A stretch of 64,000 nucleotides of DNA, taken from Wuchereria bancrofti (lineage: Eukaryota > Nematoda > Chromadorea > Rhabditida > Onchocercidae). Shown here in pieces: positions 52,701-64,000 of this stretch. The position numbers and the translations under genes are program-made. The DNA is taken from positions 5,037,564 to 5,101,563 of the forward strand of contig SSBO01000012.1 of the NCBI GenBank assembly GCA_005281725.1. Direction: 5' to 3'. The notes beneath the pieces were generated by a model. It worked only from the letters and a program-made list of their open reading frames with translations, was not told where the DNA came from and searched no databases. Numbering within the stretch: position 1 is the first letter of the stretch; every line of letters starts with the position of its first letter.

Positions 52701-55700
52701 TTTTGTGACTAACTTATGGTTATAAACATACTAATAATAATAGTAATAACAGGTTACAACAATAAGTAATGCCATTTGTATTTGCAGATGCGGATTATAA
52801 AAATTGCTTGGCTCTGTTGGTACTTTGTGAACAAGAACTCGTTTGTATCGATTTAACCGATGGAAGCTGGCCACTTCTTAATTTGCCGTATTTGCAGCCT
52901 ATTCATTCATCTCAGATTACATGTGTTATACACTATTCCAATATTGAAGAGCATGTATGGAAGGTAAACTGACAAGTTTTTCTCCGTTTCATATTTCGTA
53001 TAATTTTTATTTCAGAGACGAAAGGTTTATTTATAATAACTACTAGAAACAGTCAGTGTTTTAAGCCTGATTTATAGGGACTAATTAAAGCAAGCGAAGT
53101 CCAAAATAAATTGTCATCTAAATGCAAGTGGCCTGTTCACGGTGGTGGTGATGCTCAGACACCTGCTCCTTGCGCTGCTACGAATGCGGAAAAACGACAG
53201 CTTTTAATCACAGGGCAAGTTTTCTGTGATAATTGGCGGAGATACTCTTTATCCAGTAAATCTGGAGCGAATATTTAGTAATGAATTTCTTTCGTCTACT
53301 AATAAGATTTGTTTATGTTTGTACTTCCACACAGTTGCACTTGTCCATTTGGTTTCTTATTTACGTTTATTGTCATTCAGCTTTTGAAAATTTCGGGCGA
53401 GAAGTTTGACAAAGATTTAAATGTTATGATGTATTCGTGCTCATATATTTTTTGAAGGCACGAAGACGGTACTGTGAAGTTCTGGTCGACTGGTTCTATC
53501 AGTTTGCGTTATTTGTTAAAAATTAATACAGCAAAAGAATTTGAAGGCTTCTTTTCAGTAGATACTGACAGTGATAGAACAGAATGTAAATCTGGTAGTT
53601 ATTTTCTGTACTTATCTTAAATCTAGGGATTGTTAGTATAAACATGTTTCTTTTTTTTTTGCATTTTCTGTATTTATCTTAAATCTAGGGATTGCCAGTA
53701 TAAACATGTTTTTTTTTTAATGCTAGTTAGAGTTGGTTTTCAAAAATATAACGAAAATATAAAGTGCAGAATTTTCAGGTAGTTCAGTTGAAGTTTCCAA
53801 TAACGAAGCGTCTGATGAAGATTCCAATGAAATTACCGATTGGCCTCCTTTTCGGAAGGTCGTTTTGTTCTGTGTATCACAGTAGAGATCGTCCGACACA
53901 AGATATGTATTGAGTGCAACCGCAATTAATTTTAAGGTTGGAACATACGACCCATTTTGCGATGATCCACGTTTAGCCATACAGAAGGTGTATTTCGATG
54001 TGACCAACGGGCGGTTGGTAGTAGGTGGTCGTGCCGGTCATGTTATCGTATATGATTTGGATGACGAATCATCGGTAAGATCTATAAGTAAATTTTAGTC
54101 ATATTTAAACGACTGTTATATCCGTTGGTTTCCAATGTAAATGTATGAACACCGTTAAGGTAGCATTGACTGTAACAAGAACAGAATATGAGGTTGCGGA
54201 TAAATCGAAGTTACCAACGAATATTAGTCAGCAAGCTTTGCCTCCTCGGCAAGCTCCATTGGCATATGCAATTGGATATCAGCCTTTCAAAACTGATCAA
54301 AACCGAAGGTCTGTTATTAAAATTGATTTAAATGTGATGTTTACTGATTTATTTACAATGTATTATGGACACAGATAAAGTTTGGGACGCAATGTAAGGG
54401 TTTTGGTAGCATTAAGTAAATAACCATCTTTGAATTTGATGAATTAACAGCTGGAACCAATAAATAATTTCAAAGTGACGGGCTTTGAAAGCGATTTTTA
54501 TTGAATTAATATTTTGCTTGAAACTAATTACACTTATCTTTAACTTGCACTCACATAATGTTTTTAGCTATCTTATTCAGTTGCGTCCGTCAGTTGCAAT
54601 AACAGCAGTAGCATCTCTTCGGTCACGCAATCTTTTAGCATTTGGATGCGAGTATGGCTTTGTGATGTGTGATTTAAAAAGCCGGGAAACTCTTATATCC
54701 AAATGTCTTATTACTTTAAAAGGTCTTTTTATCCAACAGTAAATTTATTTAAATTATTTTCTGTGAATCTTAAAGACCGCAGCCATAGGTCTCTCGAGCT
54801 AATATTTCGTTAGTTTAGACTTTTCAGATAAGATTTAGGATATAGGAATACCTTTATCATTTAATTTCGTCCTTTCAGCAAAGGACTGTGGCTGTAGGAT
54901 TTTAAGATTATGTTGAATTGTCAGCTATTACAGAAATCAGTTGTTGACTTCCTATTCTAATGCTCTTTCAATTTGTTCTATTATATATTCTCACGAAGCT
55001 GATGTGTTAAGTGTTCTGTTGAAAGTGCTAATGAGTTATTCATCAAGAGGTGGAATGCATTACACATTGCATATAACCAGAATGCCAAAAACCATGTTTA
55101 TATGATTAATATTACATTAATTGCAGAATTAGGAGATGCAAGTACATTATCAAGGTTTAAAAGTATGAAAAAATCGATCCGTCAGTCGTTTCGTCGCAAG
55201 AGAAAAGTTCCACAGGTGTTCTCTTAAAATGCTTTACAAAGTTTGGATTGGGGCGTTACAATGGCACCGCATAAATTCCGGAATTTTCTGTACTGTAGTT
55301 ATGTTTATTCAATCAAATTTTGTCAATTTCATTTTAAATAAGAAAATATCATCGGTTTAGACTGGAACTAATTGCACTGGAGCAACATGTTCAACTAATA
55401 ATGATGACCTCGATGAACTGAGACCTGTCGAACGCCAAATTATTTCACGAAACGAGGCACCTTTCAACGGTTGTTTTTTTCTACATTTTTCATTATTTGA
55501 AGAATTAATACAGTATTTGCATAATGAGACGTTAGTCAGCGATTCATATATACTACATTTTAGTTGGTGATCCTCCTATTTCTGCGGTGCGAGTGCTTAG
55601 ATTCTTCCATACAAGCATTCTTTCCGTTACTTCCCGCACTGATAGTCTTTGGATTGGAACAAATGGTGGTATGTTTACTCATAATTTTCTTAATAAGCTT

Positions 55701-57279
55701 TTTTGTGTTTTTCTATTGGGTTAAAAATAATAGGTAACGTTTTTCATCACTTCCATGCAAGTATTATAAAAATATGCATATATGAAAGAAAGTGCACTAT
55801 TCAGGAGTGATATTTGCTTATGCAATATTGGATGATGCACTAAAACCGGAAGATGTTTGTATTCTCGTGAAGGAAGTACATTTGCAACATCGGGCTCCAA
55901 TTATTGATTTCACCTGCGCAACTATTGATGGCTTTCAGCTTATAAAAGTGTGGTGAAAAAATTTTTACACATTAAAACTTTTAGAGTGTTTGCTGCGTTT
56001 TCATATTTACTTTCAAGTTAAGAACACTTCAGGGCTTGACAGGAACAGAAAGACTGGTCATTTATACTGAAGAACAAATCAAAACGTTTGCGCTTCCGAC
56101 AATGAAACCAACCAGATTTCGGTATAAATTTACGGGTGTGGAAGGTTCACGAATTAGAAAGGCACAGCTTCTTACATTACGATCAACTGCAAGTACATCA
56201 CTTATTAGCTTCAAACTGTTTTTTTTTTTTTTTTTTTTTGCAAGAGTCGTATTTCAGCATTTATTTATTTCCATTTCTTTTTGCGGTTGAATTTATGACC
56301 ACTAGAATGGATTTCTTTAATTCAGATAATAATATTGATCTATTAAGGAATCTAAAACGTCTTTTTTCTATTAATATTATGACTGTCGGTCGATCGGTCG
56401 ATATATTTTTCTGCAATTTAAAGAGTGACATGTTTCATTTTCGCTCCTCTGCAATTTTTTTTTTTTTTTTTTTGATTGACTAGAACGTTGATCAGGTAAA
56501 AAATAAATAAATAAATCGAATAAAGTCAACCGTTTTGTGAATAGTAATGTAGTTATGAAAAGTCGTTATTTTTCATTTCTGTGAAAATTCTAATTCTCAT
56601 CTGTAGTTAATTTTCATTTTATTCGTCAAGCTCCATATTAAAATTTCATTTGGCTCTTACAGTTGTTCTTTCAGATCGAAAATTGTATGAAAAATTCATT
56701 GTTATCATCACGAATCAAGGCGAATTGTTTTTGTTTTCTGCACTAACTATTAAGCAGTGCTTGAAGGTTCACTTTACAAAGGTATTTTTATTTATTATTT
56801 TGAGGCTTCCCTCCAATAGCTTTATTTTCTCTATAAAGCAATATTTGTTTCTTGCGCTGGATGTTTTATAATCAAATAGTTATTCAATCAAGGTTTTTAT
56901 TAAAATTCAAGTTTCTAAGCTTCAGTATATTTTATACATCGTGACCTACGTTTCACTTTGTGAATACATGTTTCATATTCACGGTGAGTCTAAAACACCA
57001 TGTAGGAGTTATGACATTTAAACAATTAGAACTCATGGAAGCAAAATAAGTAGAATTCTAATATCTCCACACTGGAATGGTTGCAAAGATTGTCTGTCTA
57101 TTGCAGTAGATTTTCAGGCTTCTGACGTTGAGGGAATCGCTTCAGCTGTTTTATCTGAAAACGGTGAAATATTTTTTCTACGTCCAGGGGCCAGTGAATT
57201 TCAGCGCGCTTCTGTTGCAGCTATGCAACATAATAATTTAATATCGCCTCTCAAGGGCAGCGATTTCCCCAAAGTTTAA
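49785..57279 (+). CDS. lgl-1: Lethal(2) giant larvae homologue (cell-polarity WD40 protein)
   Basis: Twenty-one exons: 49785-49868, 50177-50295, 50561-50737, 50906-51061, 51178-51340, 51769-51935, 52424-52584, 52788-52963, 53078-53214, 53458-53585, 53779-53858, 53937-54074, 54160-54308, 54568-54722, 55127-55215, 55361-55469, 55564-55668, 55805-55947, 56033-56192, 56663-56781 and 57118-57279. All are in phase, giving 958 aa. Lgl hallmarks run in order: SLRHGFPQ, GGMPRASYGDRYTL, LPYLQPIHSSQITC, ITGHEDGTVKFW, ITDWPPFRKVGTYDPFCDDP, SLWIGTNGG, VEGSRIRK and VEGIASAV. The KSMKKSIRQSFRRKRK segment in exon 15 is the basic aPKC-regulated membrane-binding motif. Lgl opposes aPKC/PAR to define the basolateral cortex and is built of two beta-propellers. 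The first exon (MLRFLRSHIHPAGDF...) is the least certain but fits phase. The C-terminus is shorter than in vertebrate LLGL. The intron after 53214 uses a GC donor. Confidence 0.93.
53601..53720. repeat. Tandem duplication, 62-bp period, within an Lgl intron
   Basis: ATTTTCTGTA at 53601 and ATTTTCTGTA at 53663 each begin a copy that continues TTATCTTAAATCTAGGGATT, AGTATAAACATGTTT and a T-run. The copies differ at only a few positions, so the duplication is recent. Confidence 0.85.
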
Positions 57280-58490
57280 TTATTAGTACTCTTTGAAAAT
57301 TTCGAATTTGTTTCATTGTTTATGTTTATCATTTTCTATCGTTTAGAATCAAAGTGCTGTTAAAATACATGTGCATTTTTTGTTTTGTTAGCTATGAGCA
57401 TTTTTACGGTATGAAAACTCGATGTTTGGAAACCTTGGGTGACTAAAATCCAATGGCTCAATTTCTGAGCTGATCGTATCCGTTTTCCTTTTTCTTTGCA
57501 AGTTGTTTGTTCATGAGAATAGTGGTACATTAATTTATGTGTTTGTAATGTCTTTTCGGTATAATTATCTGTCGTTTAGTTTTTTTAGATAAAAAAGCAG
57601 GGAAGTATGCATGCTTATTTTCGTATATTTGTTAGTTTCCTATGATTGTAATTTAGAAATGTTACTTGTAATTTATCATGTGTGTCTCTAACTGTACCGC
57701 CTTTTTCGATAACAGGTAAAAAATTTTCAATTATCATACCTGTCTTCATTTTGCATTTTGAAATTGGACATGAGATTACTATTTCTTTCCTTCAAACAAT
57801 CGTATTTCCTGTTTAACAGTGATGCACCATGTGAACTGCACAACTTTTGAGAACCAGCCACTGATGATGTTAATCACTTTTCGATAGCTTTTAATTATGC
57901 TGTTTTTTTCAAAGTTCAGGTTGTTCCGTTTGTTTAAAGGACATAAGAGTTGTGTTAACTGCTTAGTTAACCAAGTTTGACTCATTCAGTAAACTAACTG
58001 GATTTCCAACAAGTCGTTTGTCCAACAAATTTGTGATTTGTTGCTTTGATCGTGCAAATCAAAAATTATGAATATTATTGTTAAGCATTGTCCAAGTAAT
58101 GGTAGAAAAATCCTACTTAAGCACTAGCAGATTCCATTCTCAAGATTAGGGTAGGGGTAGCGTTTCGTATTTTTCATTTTGGTGTTCTGAATCTAAAAGT
58201 GAAGGTAGGGCTGACTAATATAGTTGCCGGGGAACTTCGAAAAAAATTCGCTTGATAAGAATGATTAACATAATGGCTGGTCTATTATAAGAGGAAGTTT
58301 GAGATTTGGAAGTGGTCGCTTTCCTTACATAACACCAAATATCCGAATAGTCAGTAATGGAAGACTGACTTCTGATTCGTTTAGGGAGGTGCATCGAAGA
58401 AGTTATACGCGGAGAAGTCTCATGTAACTTGAATCTGGTCATTATTTTTAATAACTAGTTTAGTCCGTAGGGATTTATATACATAAATAG
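57280..58490. other. Intergenic between Lgl and the Ly6 gene (convergent)
   Basis: It holds the 3' untranslated regions of two convergent genes. No additional gene was recognised. A minus-strand open frame at 58215-58442 has no recognisable content. Confidence 0.5.
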
Positions 58491-58979
58491 TTACAAGATG
58501 AAAGTTGTGAAATAACAAATGATGAATAAAAATATAACTGGTAAACTTGTTTGGACAGATATGATACCGTTGCAAAAATCGTTAAAGCAGCGACAGGTGA
58601 CAATTCGGTAGCCGAATAACGAGAATTGCTGACATATATCAGGGCCTGCCACAGGTAACGCGATGCATCCTCGGTAAATGCTGATCACTCGATTTCCTTG
58701 ATTCTCGTAGTTGCCAACTGTAGTCGTTAATGATTTTATCAGGGCAGCTCTTTGTACTATGTAAAAGGTAAAAATTTGTTAAGTATTAGCAAAAAGCTAA
58801 CATTTATCAATGCCACCGGAATAAATCGTTGTTTTCGTGCAGCCAAAAAGTCCATAAATGCAGGGAACGCTTGCTTTTAGGCAGTCGTCAGAGGCGCCGG
58901 ACGAACATTCATAGCATGTTATACCATATGCATAGGTGGAATACAGCAATGTGATTTGCGTGATCATAGAGCTATTCAT
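58491..58979 (-). CDS. Small Ly6/uPAR-like protein, probably GPI-anchored
   Basis: Two exons, 58979-58802 and 58756-58491, joined in phase 1, give 147 aa. A TTGCAG acceptor directly before ATG 58979 suggests trans-splicing there. An in-frame ATG at 58988 would add three residues. An N-terminal hydrophobic signal leads into ITCYECSSGASDDC. Then come further cysteines (VPCIYGLFGCTK, YRGC, DIC) and the end motif CRCFNDFCN. This cysteine ladder finishing in CxC...DxCN is the Ly6/uPAR fold as seen in nematode small secreted proteins. The C-terminus is a hydrophobic tail (SLPVIFLFIICYFTTFIL), fitting a GPI-anchor signal. It is likely a cell-surface protein that modulates receptors or channels. The partner is unknown. 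Confidence 0.8.
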
Positions 58980-59022
58980 CTGCAACATGAGTGAGTGTTG
59001 TTAAACCTGTTTGGGTAATAAG

Positions 59023-59152
59023 CGCAATAGAGCCGGACGTTGCGGTTTTTCAATTTTGATTTTATTAATCGGTGTTTTGCACTGTGAAACGAGTGATGTA
59101 ATTCTTGTCCACTTCGAATCAGTTGCCTTAAGTGCTGAGAATAAAAAAGTTG
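59023..59152 (+). other. Possible exon with signal-peptide-like sequence
   Basis: An open stretch bounded by an AG at 59021-59022 and a GTAAGA donor at 59153 encodes a hydrophobic segment (FSILILLIGVLHC) followed by ETSDVILVHFESVALSAENK. It has no ATG in frame and no downstream exon was found. It lies head-to-head with the Ly6 gene. It may be a chance open frame. Confidence 0.25.
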
Positions 59153-62100
59153 GTAAGAACATCCTTCTTTGTATAAGATATCTAAGCCTTATTAAAATTT
59201 TTAACTTATCTCATAGCCATGAAAACGTAGGCATAGGCAAATGAAAACTATATTAAATTTAGTTTTATATTAAATATAGGATCAAAACTTAATTACGAAC
59301 AGAAAGAGTATTCTGCTGATAAATATCAATTGTAGAGAAACGAAAGCAGAGCTTGACTGGTAATAACACATACTGAAGCTTAAAATGAAAGCTAAGATGG
59401 CTGTCAATGGTGAGACATCAAATAAAATCATTCTAGTGGTAGCGATGGTCAACATTTGCTATTGCACTAACCTATAAATATTGTCATACAATAATACATT
59501 TGTCCAATGCTTTATTTCGCGTAAACAATTTTTTAATCATAAGCTTTGTTTTGCTCTTTCAAAATTTATATAATAACTATGTGACATAAGTGTCGCCATC
59601 CTGAAGTACTCTGATGCACTCGAATTCTTGCTCTTTCTTTATCCTTTTTAAACCTTTAAACATTATCACTGATTCCAAGTTTTCCGGTATTACCATGACA
59701 GTATTTATAAACAAAAAGGACAAACAATCGGAGTCTGATCTTGAAAAAGTCTGATCTGTATTCGATTTCCTTTCTTCAGTTGTTACATGTTATAGAAAGT
59801 ATTGTTTTACACGATATGATGCTTCAGATATCTCCCACTGGTGAATAAACTTTACTCCTATTGTCGAGGTGATCATTTCAGCTAGTTGTATTCTCTAGCA
59901 AAGGAAGGAAAAGAAATGAGAAATTTTTGGGCCTGCTGTTGTTTTGTAGTCTTCGTAATGCTGTTCAAACATGATTCTATCTACAAATAAGATCGATCCT
60001 AATACATATTGTTTGGTCTACTGTTGTTGGCAAGGATACATGATTATAATAAGCTTGATTGTTAAAGTAGCCCGTTTTACTTTGCTAACTAGCTACAATA
60101 TGTGATGTGGAGTAACACAGTGTACTCTTGCTTGTTAAATATGCTGAGTTTGAATTTTGTTTTACTTAGTTTTTCGTTTATAAATCACTTGATTCCGTGC
60201 TACACATTAATTTAAAATCTTGTACTGATATTTTCAAGAAATTTTCGGAATTTTTCACCTTATTCTGGAAACTTCAACCCTCTAAGAAAATGAATTTTGA
60301 CCATAGGTTTGGACGCTATCTTTTTATGGCTTTATCGAAAAAAATTAATATAATTGTTATTTTGTATGGCTCAGCACAGCTTGGCAATGAAAGGAGGACT
60401 ACAGTCAGTGGACCAAAAGTTATGTATTCGTGTGTTTGTGTGTGTGTGTGTGTCCTCCCATACGTACTCGTATTTGGATCTCTTTAAGTCATTTCTTTCA
60501 TTGTGGTCATTCAGGTAGGCTCAAAGTAGAGGAAAAAGACCTTGAGATTGAGTGCATCAGTGTCTAAAGAAGGCTTTTAGTAGGAATTCTCCAATAGCAG
60601 AGAGAACAGCGACGACGGTACAAAGGCGAAATAGCAGCATATCGGTCGCTTGTTCCGCTCGCCTATGTGACATTTCTGAATGGGATAGATATACTCGAGG
60701 GCAGGGGATAATACAGAATTCACATTTAACTGTTTTCTGGTCTTCTTTACTTCCCCTATGTTTTGCCGAAGCTATTGCAATGTAGCAAAAGCGCTGCCAT
60801 TGTAACATACATACATGCATGCAAACATTTCCGCAATACTTCATGTCAAGAAGAGTGAGCTGCAGTTGTAGTTTCAAAGGTCGCGTTTACAAGCAGTAAA
60901 TGCAGTGGTGTGCTACTGACACAAATGCAATGTCAACAATTCGCTGCATTGATCTTGTCTGCTATTATTTGTTAGCAACTTATGGTGGGCACACTTCTTT
61001 GCATCACATAGCCTTTTGTGAAGGATGTTTGGTTGACGATGTACTCTGTACACTTCTCTATTGACAACTTTTTCTGCATCTTTTCACAAGTAATAAAGCA
61101 GTAATAAAGCAAAGTCTCAAAATTAATCATCATGTAAAGTGTGCAAAAAAGTAAAAAAAAAGCTTGGAAATTACGCATCACCAATAATTGATGACCATAA
61201 CAAACACGCATCACGCTATTTCAGTGACAAATGCTAGAAAATGCTCCATTAACATTTTATACAAAAGGTCTAGAACATGGAGAAAACAAAGAACCTTATA
61301 GAAAGGGAAAAAATGACAAAGTAAAGAAAATCACGTAGAATAAAAAGTTCAAAGCCATTCACCATTCTTATTCTTCTCATACGAAGATTTTTTCATTAAC
61401 CTGCGTTTGGTGACACTTTTTTGAGATATCAACTTTGCGAAAGCTTTTTTGTGACCATAGGGAAAAGCTGTAAATCATGAACTTTTATAGTTCTAAATGC
61501 ATTCTCATGCAGTCTCTCGCATATATATTAGTCACAATTTTTTTCCCACACTGAAATTGATTCTGAGGTCATATGCCATTGTGAAAAACCAAGCTTAAAA
61601 TAAGTTTATATGTCCACATTTAGTGGCCCAATTGTTTTCAGATATGTATCTCTTATCGTTCTAGAATTTATCCTAACGATAAATATTAAAATATGTTCAG
61701 TTCCGATCATATGACAGCTCAAATGTTAATTGTTAGTTGTTAGCTTGACTAGAACGTTGATAATTGCATGTTTCGAAATATTGAAATTAGAAGCAAAATG
61801 AAGGAATTAAAAAGTTATGTACTTGGAATAATTTTTTCATTTGAGAGTTTGAGATTACGAAAGTTCTCATTATTAGAATATTTATATAACAACTTCATAA
61901 CTGACAAATTGTTAAAACTCTTTTAGCAGGAAATCGAGATTAGATTTTCGAGCTAATAATCTTTTAGGAACGGGAAGAAATCTCCAACTTCAAATAAGTA
62001 ATATTATTCATCAAAAATTTTTCTGGTGCTGTCACCCAAAATTAATTTTTATTTGAGATCTAAGAAGTTACATATCGTGATATCTATTAGCCAACGATAG

Positions 62101-64000
62101 ATTTTGCATAAGAATTATGATAAAATATTATGATTGATGTAATCCAGTAAGGTCATTTAAGATTACACTCTTAATATACAGTAATACGTTCACACTTCCT
62201 TTCTCTCCTTATCGCTGAATGGATAAAAATATTTCGTGAACATTTCCGGCAAAAATTCTGTTTATATTTGGAGAAAAGTTGTGTTTTAGCGCATTAATTA
62301 ATATGATACAAACCATCGAACAAGTCCCATCATTTTTGTGAAGAGAAAGGTTAGTATTAATGTAAAACATCTGTTGGCTGTTTCAAAATATCTGTCTAAA
62401 AATTCGAATGCAGTAATAAAATATTTAATCTACAACTCTCTCAATAGATTTCAATTATTACAGTTGAGAATCTTTTTTTTCGATTTGAAAAATGGCGTTT
62501 CTGAATCCGCACAGTTCAATATAATTTCATTTATATTTTCTTCGAAAAAAACTGTTTCATTGAATACGATTTTCGTAATAAACATAACATTTGACACTTA
62601 ATAACACTATTTCCTTAGTATTAATGATGATTTCTAAACAGTTTTTAAGAGTTTTTCATTTTTATTTCATTGACATCATATAGCAAGATGAACTTTACTT
62701 GAAAATATTTAATTGAAATCAAAGATTTCTTCTCTTCCTGATATGCAAAACAACACTTACTTTTCAAGAACAGAACATCTTGTTGGATTGGCGAATGTTA
62801 GAACATGTTCTGCTCTAAAAAAAAAATAAAAAGAAAAAAAAGAGTTCTCAGAAAAAATCCTGATACGCTAATGAATATATCTTCTATCTTACCAAGCAAA
62901 TTTGTATAAGGCGTTTTAACAAAAATTTGAATATTATTAGGTATAGCACTGGAAAAACAGAAAAATGAAAGGGTTGTAGTAAGAATATGCACAGTTAAAA
63001 TACATCTCATTTCAATTCATTTTATTTCAGAGGTCAATTTCGAAAATGGCAGTATTGCTTGTTTCTTGCCCTGGTTCCGAACTCCAACTAACTAACTGAT
63101 CCATGAACTCCCGGTTTCCTGCTGTCCTTCTTGTTCCATTCAAAGATGATCATCGTTGGTCACAAGATGCATGTTCATTCATGGTGACATGTAGAAACGC
63201 CATACATACACACTCCACATCAAAGAGATCTGTTGGTCAGATCTGAGTGACGCAGCGATGCCTGAGTACAACATAGCACCAGTGAAATTGAATGCATGTT
63301 TATTATGTATTTTGCCAGCAGGAGCGCTGATTGTGGAATCCGGTGAATTAATGTACAAGAGCGGCACCTTCGCCCGTTGTTCATCTTACTTTGTTGAAAA
63401 CAAATTAGGCTGCCATGCTGTCGCGGGTGTTAACCAGACCCCCTCCGAGAAGCATCGCATATCTGTTACTTCTGTGAGCACCACACTACCAAACCAATTA
63501 GTTTGAGATAGCGCTGTCTACCAGTCATCTTACCATCATTTAAATTGGAAACAAAGCAATGTTAAGTAACACTCATTGATAAAACAAGAAATTGTTGATC
63601 ACTGATCAACAGTGGTAAAACAGAGGAAGTTTCAAAATGCCTTGAATTTATAGGACACAAATTCTACACCGCTGGTCTCAATATTTTTTTAGAATTTTGT
63701 TCCGGCCCTCATGCTTTCTCCTTTCTTTAGAAAGCAATTTTTTATTCCAAGCAAACACTGGATTTGAATAAAACATGCAGATATTTTGTTGTTTTGAAGT
63801 TTATGGAATTCAACGAAGCAATTGTTTGGTTCGGTAAAGTGTGGCAGTCAATACCAATAATCGGAAGAACCACCAGCTGGTGTAGTGATTTTCATAGCAA
63901 ATGTTAGATAAACAAATTTCATCGGATTATTTGTTCATAGTTATGTGTGACTATTTCTAGATTTAATTAATAATCATGAATTGAAGTTTTACACGAAAAT
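59153..64000. other. Right-end region, no supported gene
   Basis: 4.8 kb of mostly AT-rich DNA with a GT microsatellite near 60431-60453. A short inverted repeat lies at 63593-63611 (two 9-base arms, one-base spacer). Open frames at 60197-60487, 60552-60785, 62338-62601 and 63258-63506 show no recognisable domain and no linked splice sites. The last of these might be part of a gene continuing beyond the window. Confidence 0.5.
60431..60453. repeat. GT-dinucleotide microsatellite
   Basis: A short (TG)n run, interrupted once by TTT. Confidence 0.85.

Noticed and set aside
63593..63611. Short inverted repeat (TGTTGATCA arms), compared with similar text near position 90-115
   Set aside because: Arms of nine bases are expected by chance in AT-rich DNA of this length, and the two sites do not align further.
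1..64000. tRNA genes, spliced-leader RNA genes, CRISPR arrays, bacterial or Wolbachia-derived inserts
   Set aside because: Scanned by eye for tRNA T-loop motifs, the SL1 sequence, regular repeat-spacer arrays and long bacterial-style open frames; none was seen. A covariance-model search would be needed to exclude tRNAs.

Overview
The window is nuclear DNA of a nematode. It is AT-rich, its genes are split into many short exons on both strands, and most splice acceptors read TTTCAG or TTTTAG. The gene content is also that of a worm: a cuticle collagen, a nematode-style Cys-loop channel, a Ly6 protein, and a relic of a nematode-like 18S rRNA gene. The large introns, multi-kilobase gaps and lack of operon-like packing suggest a parasitic clade III (filarial-type) worm rather than Caenorhabditis. 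That placement is inference. No bacterial, viral or transposase genes were recognised.

Layout. 0.4-6.0 kb (-): a 16-exon gene for a secreted protein with four MAM-like domains. 6-12 kb: no convincing gene, but a perfect 44-bp palindrome. 12.0-15.5 kb (+): a 658-aa ankyrin protein resembling atypical IkB (IkB-zeta/NFKI-1 type). 16.5 kb (-): a decayed fragment of the 3' end of 18S rRNA. 17.1-22.0 kb (-): a pentameric ligand-gated ion channel subunit. 22-27.9 kb: AT-rich intergenic DNA with a CA microsatellite. 27.9-30.1 kb (+): a cuticle collagen that looks degenerate. 31.1-35.2 kb (+): a Smad4-type co-Smad, 626 aa with closed splice phases. 35-42 kb: gene-poor. 42.1-46.8 kb (+): an equilibrative nucleoside transporter, 463 aa. 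49.8-57.3 kb (+): a Lethal(2) giant larvae homologue, 21 exons and 958 aa. 58.5-59.0 kb (-): a small Ly6/uPAR-type GPI-anchored protein. 59-64 kb: nothing convincing.

The exon chains of the IkB-like, Smad4, ENT and Lgl genes were assembled by hand from splice motifs. Each keeps reading phase across every junction and ends in a stop. The MAM gene and the collagen do not fully close, and these breaks are reported as observations. The neighbours are mostly single-copy developmental, signalling and membrane genes and do not form an obvious pathway together. Smad4 (TGF-beta signalling), Lgl (cell polarity) and the collagen and MAM genes (extracellular matrix) simply share a locus.

The points most worth a second look are three GC-AG introns with identical GCAAGT donors, the collagen whose four glycine losses all read as G-to-A changes, the 18S relic, the orphan multi-MAM protein, and the long palindromes.
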